The notes beneath the pieces are model-generated. The model was given only the letters and a program-made list of their open reading frames with translations, was not told the origin of the DNA and made no database searches. Source: Hungatella_A sp034142505 (GTDB lineage: Bacteria > Bacillota > Clostridia > Lachnospirales > Lachnospiraceae). From it: a stretch of 64,000 nt of DNA. Shown here one piece after another: positions 61,840 to 64,000 of this stretch (position 1 is the stretch's first letter; the number at the start of each line of letters is the position of its first letter). The translations under genes and the position numbers were made by a program. The stretch is taken from NCBI GenBank assembly GCA_034142505.1, contig JAWZDV010000050.1, positions 62,001-126,000 of the forward strand. Direction: 5' to 3'.

Positions 61840-63459
61840 ATGGGGGCTAAGGATAAAGTAAAAGCAACAGTTGATGGGAACCCTGCACTCCATCGTATTC
61901 TGGGCACGAGAGGGAAAAAGCTTGCGGCAGCAGGTATCACGGCGGCCGCGGTGATCGCGCTGGCGGCAAGCGTTTTCCTTAACGCGAACAGAGACAGTGG
62001 ATATGTAACATTGTTTCCCGGTATAACAAGAGAAGAGAATATAGAGATTCTGACGGTTTTAAATAGCCGCGGGGTAACTGCAAAGCGGAATTCAGAGGGA
62101 GAAGTGACGGTTCCGGAGAGCCAGTTTGGTGATATCATACTTGAGATGTCCCAATTAGGCTATCCGAAAACGGCACTTCCTTTTGACATTTTTTCCGACA
62201 ATATGAGTTTTACAACCACGGAGTTTGAGAAACGGCAGTATCTGCTGCTGAATCTCCAGGACCGTCTGGAACGGACGCTCAAGGATATGAATGGCATCAA
62301 GAATGCCATCGTGACGCTGAACGTGTCGGATGAAAGCAACTATGTATGGGATGACCAGGCGTCCGATTCCACGGCATCGGTGTCTCTGACCATGATTCCG
62401 TCTTATGAGCTCTCAGCGGATAAGGTTTTGGCGATTAAGAATCTGGTGGCCAACAGCGTTCCCAGACTTCAGGCGGAGAACGTGACCGTGGTCAATGCCG
62501 AGACCATGCAGGAGATGGTGGCCGGTGATATGAGCGGCGATTCCTATTACGGGCTTAGCCGGCTTGATTTTGAGACCAGCGTGGAAGAACGGCTGGTGGA
62601 CAAGATAACCAATGTGCTCACACTGGCTTATCCTCCGAGCAAATTACGTGTATCTGCGACCGTAGTCATCGATTATGACAAGATGATTACCGAGGATCTG
62701 CAGTACGAGCCTGAGGAGAATGGCCAGGGAGTAGTGGACCGCTTTTCTGAAAATTATTCGGGAAGCGGCGTTACTGGCGCCGGAGGCGTCGCAGGGGAAG
62801 AGAACAATACGGATATTCCGGCATATGGCGCCGGTCCGGGCGCGGATGCAGGCACCACGGGAGATTATTCCCGGGACGTGGACTATCTGGTGGGATATAT
62901 GAAACGCCAGATTGAGAAGGACAATGTGAAGCTTCAGAAGGCGACCGTTGCCATAACTGTCAACGATGACAATCTGACGGAAGCCAAGAAGCAGCAGCTG
63001 ATCGAAGCGGCTTCCAAGGCGGCCAACATCGCGCCGGAGGATATTGCAGTATCCAGCTTCCAGATCGTAGATTCCGGAAACAACGGCGTTTCCAATCAGG
63101 ATACAACACCGGTACAGGGACCGGCGGATGCCAGAACTGATCCAAAACTGATTATCGCCGGCGCGGCGGCTCTGTTCCTTTTGCTGCTGGCACTATTTAT
63201 CCTGCTGCTCCGCCACAACGCGAAGAAGAACAGGGAAGAGGATCAGGAACTGTTTGGCGGCACCATGGAGAATATGGAGGAAGAAGCTTCCGGAAGAAAA
63301 GCCCAGCTTGCGGCCGGCCAGGTTTCCATGGAGCAGGAATTCAAGATGAACGATTCATCCAGTCCGGCGGATAAGATTCGAAACTTTGCCAAGATGAATC
63401 CACAGATTATCGCAGCCATGATTCGTCTGTGGCTGAAAGAGGAGGAGCAGGAGGAGTAG
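61840..63459 (+). CDS. fliF: flagellar MS-ring protein FliF
   Basis: This 539-residue protein forms the membrane ring of the flagellum. It has a transmembrane segment near 27-45, two ring-building domains with the YscJ/FliF pattern (TLFPGITREENIEILTVLNS and LSVSDESNY-like strands), and a central Gly/Ala-rich loop near 300-335. A second transmembrane segment lies near 430-450 (LIIAGAAALFLLLLALFILL). The acidic C-terminal tail, which binds FliG, ends KEEEQEE. It begins 33 bp after fliE and ends 1 bp before fliG, so the genes are co-expressed. Confidence 0.95.
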   Translation: MGAKDKVKATVDGNPALHRILGTRGKKLAAAGITAAAVIALAASVFLNANRDSGYVTLFPGITREENIEILTVLNSRGVTAKRNSEGEVTVPESQFGDIILEMSQLGYPKTALPFDIFSDNMSFTTTEFEKRQYLLLNLQDRLERTLKDMNGIKNAIVTLNVSDESNYVWDDQASDSTASVSLTMIPSYELSADKVLAIKNLVANSVPRLQAENVTVVNAETMQEMVAGDMSGDSYYGLSRLDFETSVEERLVDKITNVLTLAYPPSKLRVSATVVIDYDKMITEDLQYEPEENGQGVVDRFSENYSGSGVTGAGGVAGEENNTDIPAYGAGPGADAGTTGDYSRDVDYLVGYMKRQIEKDNVKLQKATVAITVNDDNLTEAKKQQLIEAASKAANIAPEDIAVSSFQIVDSGNNGVSNQDTTPVQGPADARTDPKLIIAGAAALFLLLLALFILLLRHNAKKNREEDQELFGGTMENMEEEASGRKAQLAAGQVSMEQEFKMNDSSSPADKIRNFAKMNPQIIAAMIRLWLKEEEQEE

Positions 63460-63460
63460 T

Positions 63461-64000
63461 ATGCCAGTACAGGAAAGAAAACCAGCAGAAAAAGCTGCGG
63501 CTGTCATATCTATCATAGGCACGGAAGGGGCGTCCCAGGTCTATCGATATCTCCGCGAATCCGAGATTGAGAGAATTTCTCTGGAACTCACGCGGCTCCC
63601 GAAGCTTTCCCAGGAAGAACTGGGGGATATTGCCCAGGAATTCTACAACTGCTGTGTGACCCAGAAGGTGATCACAGAGGGCGGGCGCGATTATGCCAGA
63701 GAAGTGCTGGAGAAGGCGTTCGGACAGCAGCAGGCCAAAGTTCTTATGGACCGGGTAGCCAGAAGCCTTCAGTCCAGGTCCTTTGATTTTATCAGAAAGG
63801 TGGATGCCAAGACACTGATGTCGCTGCTTCAGAACGAGCATCCACAGACTCTTGCCAGAATCTTGTCCTACGCGACTCCCGAGCAGTCTTCCAAGATGAT
63901 TGCCAGCCTGCCCCAGGAGACGAGAGTGGACGTGGTGGAGCGGATTGCCAGTATGGACCGCGCTCTGCCGGTAGCCATCAAGATTGTGGAAGAGGTGCTT
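63461..64000 (+). CDS. fliG: flagellar motor switch protein FliG (3' end outside window)
   Basis: The first 180 codons are present; the gene runs off the end. The sequence EKAAAVISIIGTEGASQVYR is the N-terminal part that binds FliF, and LLQNEHPQTLARILSYATPE is the middle EHPQ motif. FliG forms the rotor face that contacts the stator and sets rotation direction. The ATG lies 1 bp after the fliF stop and uses the purine-rich GGAGGAG in the end of fliF as ribosome binding site. Confidence 0.95.
   Translation, partial: MPVQERKPAEKAAAVISIIGTEGASQVYRYLRESEIERISLELTRLPKLSQEELGDIAQEFYNCCVTQKVITEGGRDYAREVLEKAFGQQQAKVLMDRVARSLQSRSFDFIRKVDAKTLMSLLQNEHPQTLARILSYATPEQSSKMIASLPQETRVDVVERIASMDRALPVAIKIVEEVL

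Noticed and set aside
1..64000. CRISPR array or rRNA operon
   Set aside because: No regularly spaced direct repeats of 25-40 bp and no rRNA-like sequence were seen.

Overview
The window looks like a chromosome segment of a flagellated, Gram-positive gut anaerobe of the Clostridia, most likely Lachnospiraceae. The signs are YesMN-type two-component pairs, many lipoprotein solute-binding proteins, an exported FAD/FMN reductase, a DUF7695 protein, choline-binding-type cell wall repeats and a Clostridia-style fliEFG start. The species cannot be fixed from sequence alone. Almost all genes are on the + strand.

Layout. 0-2.1 kb: end of a DcuR/CitB-type response regulator, then a secreted fumarate-reductase-like flavoprotein. 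2.1-12.6 kb: response regulator, sensor kinase, carbohydrate ABC transporter (binding protein and two permeases), a large protein of unknown function and a GNAT-like protein; together they read as a glycan-uptake locus. 12.7-16.7 kb: an ECF sigma/RsiV-like anti-sigma pair with a visible ECF-type autoregulatory promoter, divergent from an HtrA-like protein that has lost its catalytic triad, then a YhaM-type exoribonuclease. 16.7-18.9 kb: a hairpin, a candidate structured RNA, rlmD and a small cysteine-rich protein.

18.9-33.7 kb is an AT-rich accessory island with a frameshifted serine recombinase at its left end. It holds a DUF1413 protein and an ABC three-component (ABC-3C)-like defence system whose ATPase is frameshifted. 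After these come a KilA-N protein, a DUF5677-like protein, a decayed AbiEi/AbiEii pair, a TOTE-type primase-helicase-PLD protein and a UPF1-like helicase with a C-terminal nuclease-like domain. Several island genes are broken, so it is partly decayed.

33.8-38.5 kb: small housekeeping and stress genes (CAT-like acetyltransferase, flavin-dependent oxidase, peptide deformylase, Hsp20 under CIRCE, XRE and MerR regulators, aldo/keto reductase). 38.8-45 kb: a LacI-controlled catabolic operon (ADP-ribosylglycohydrolase family, APC permease, esterase, PfkB kinase), with the stub of an IS200/IS605-type element between regulator and operon. 45-54.1 kb: a binding protein-kinase-regulator sensing unit next to an AfuABC/FbpABC-like ABC transporter whose ATPase carries a large extra helical insertion. 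54.2-57.3 kb: a 1022-residue protein with an Mrr-like nuclease domain and a STAND-type NTPase domain, probably antiviral. 57.6-64 kb: an NlpC/P60 cell wall hydrolase, two tandem paralogous cell-wall-binding proteins, then fliE, fliF and the 5' part of fliG.

The strongest candidates for a second look are the ABC-3C-like locus with DUF1413, the primase-helicase/UPF1-helicase pair, the Mrr-STAND protein, the HtrA pseudoprotease beside the ECF sigma pair, the ribosyl-conjugate operon and the unclassified structured RNA near 16.9 kb. All functions are inferred from motifs and context; no database search was run.
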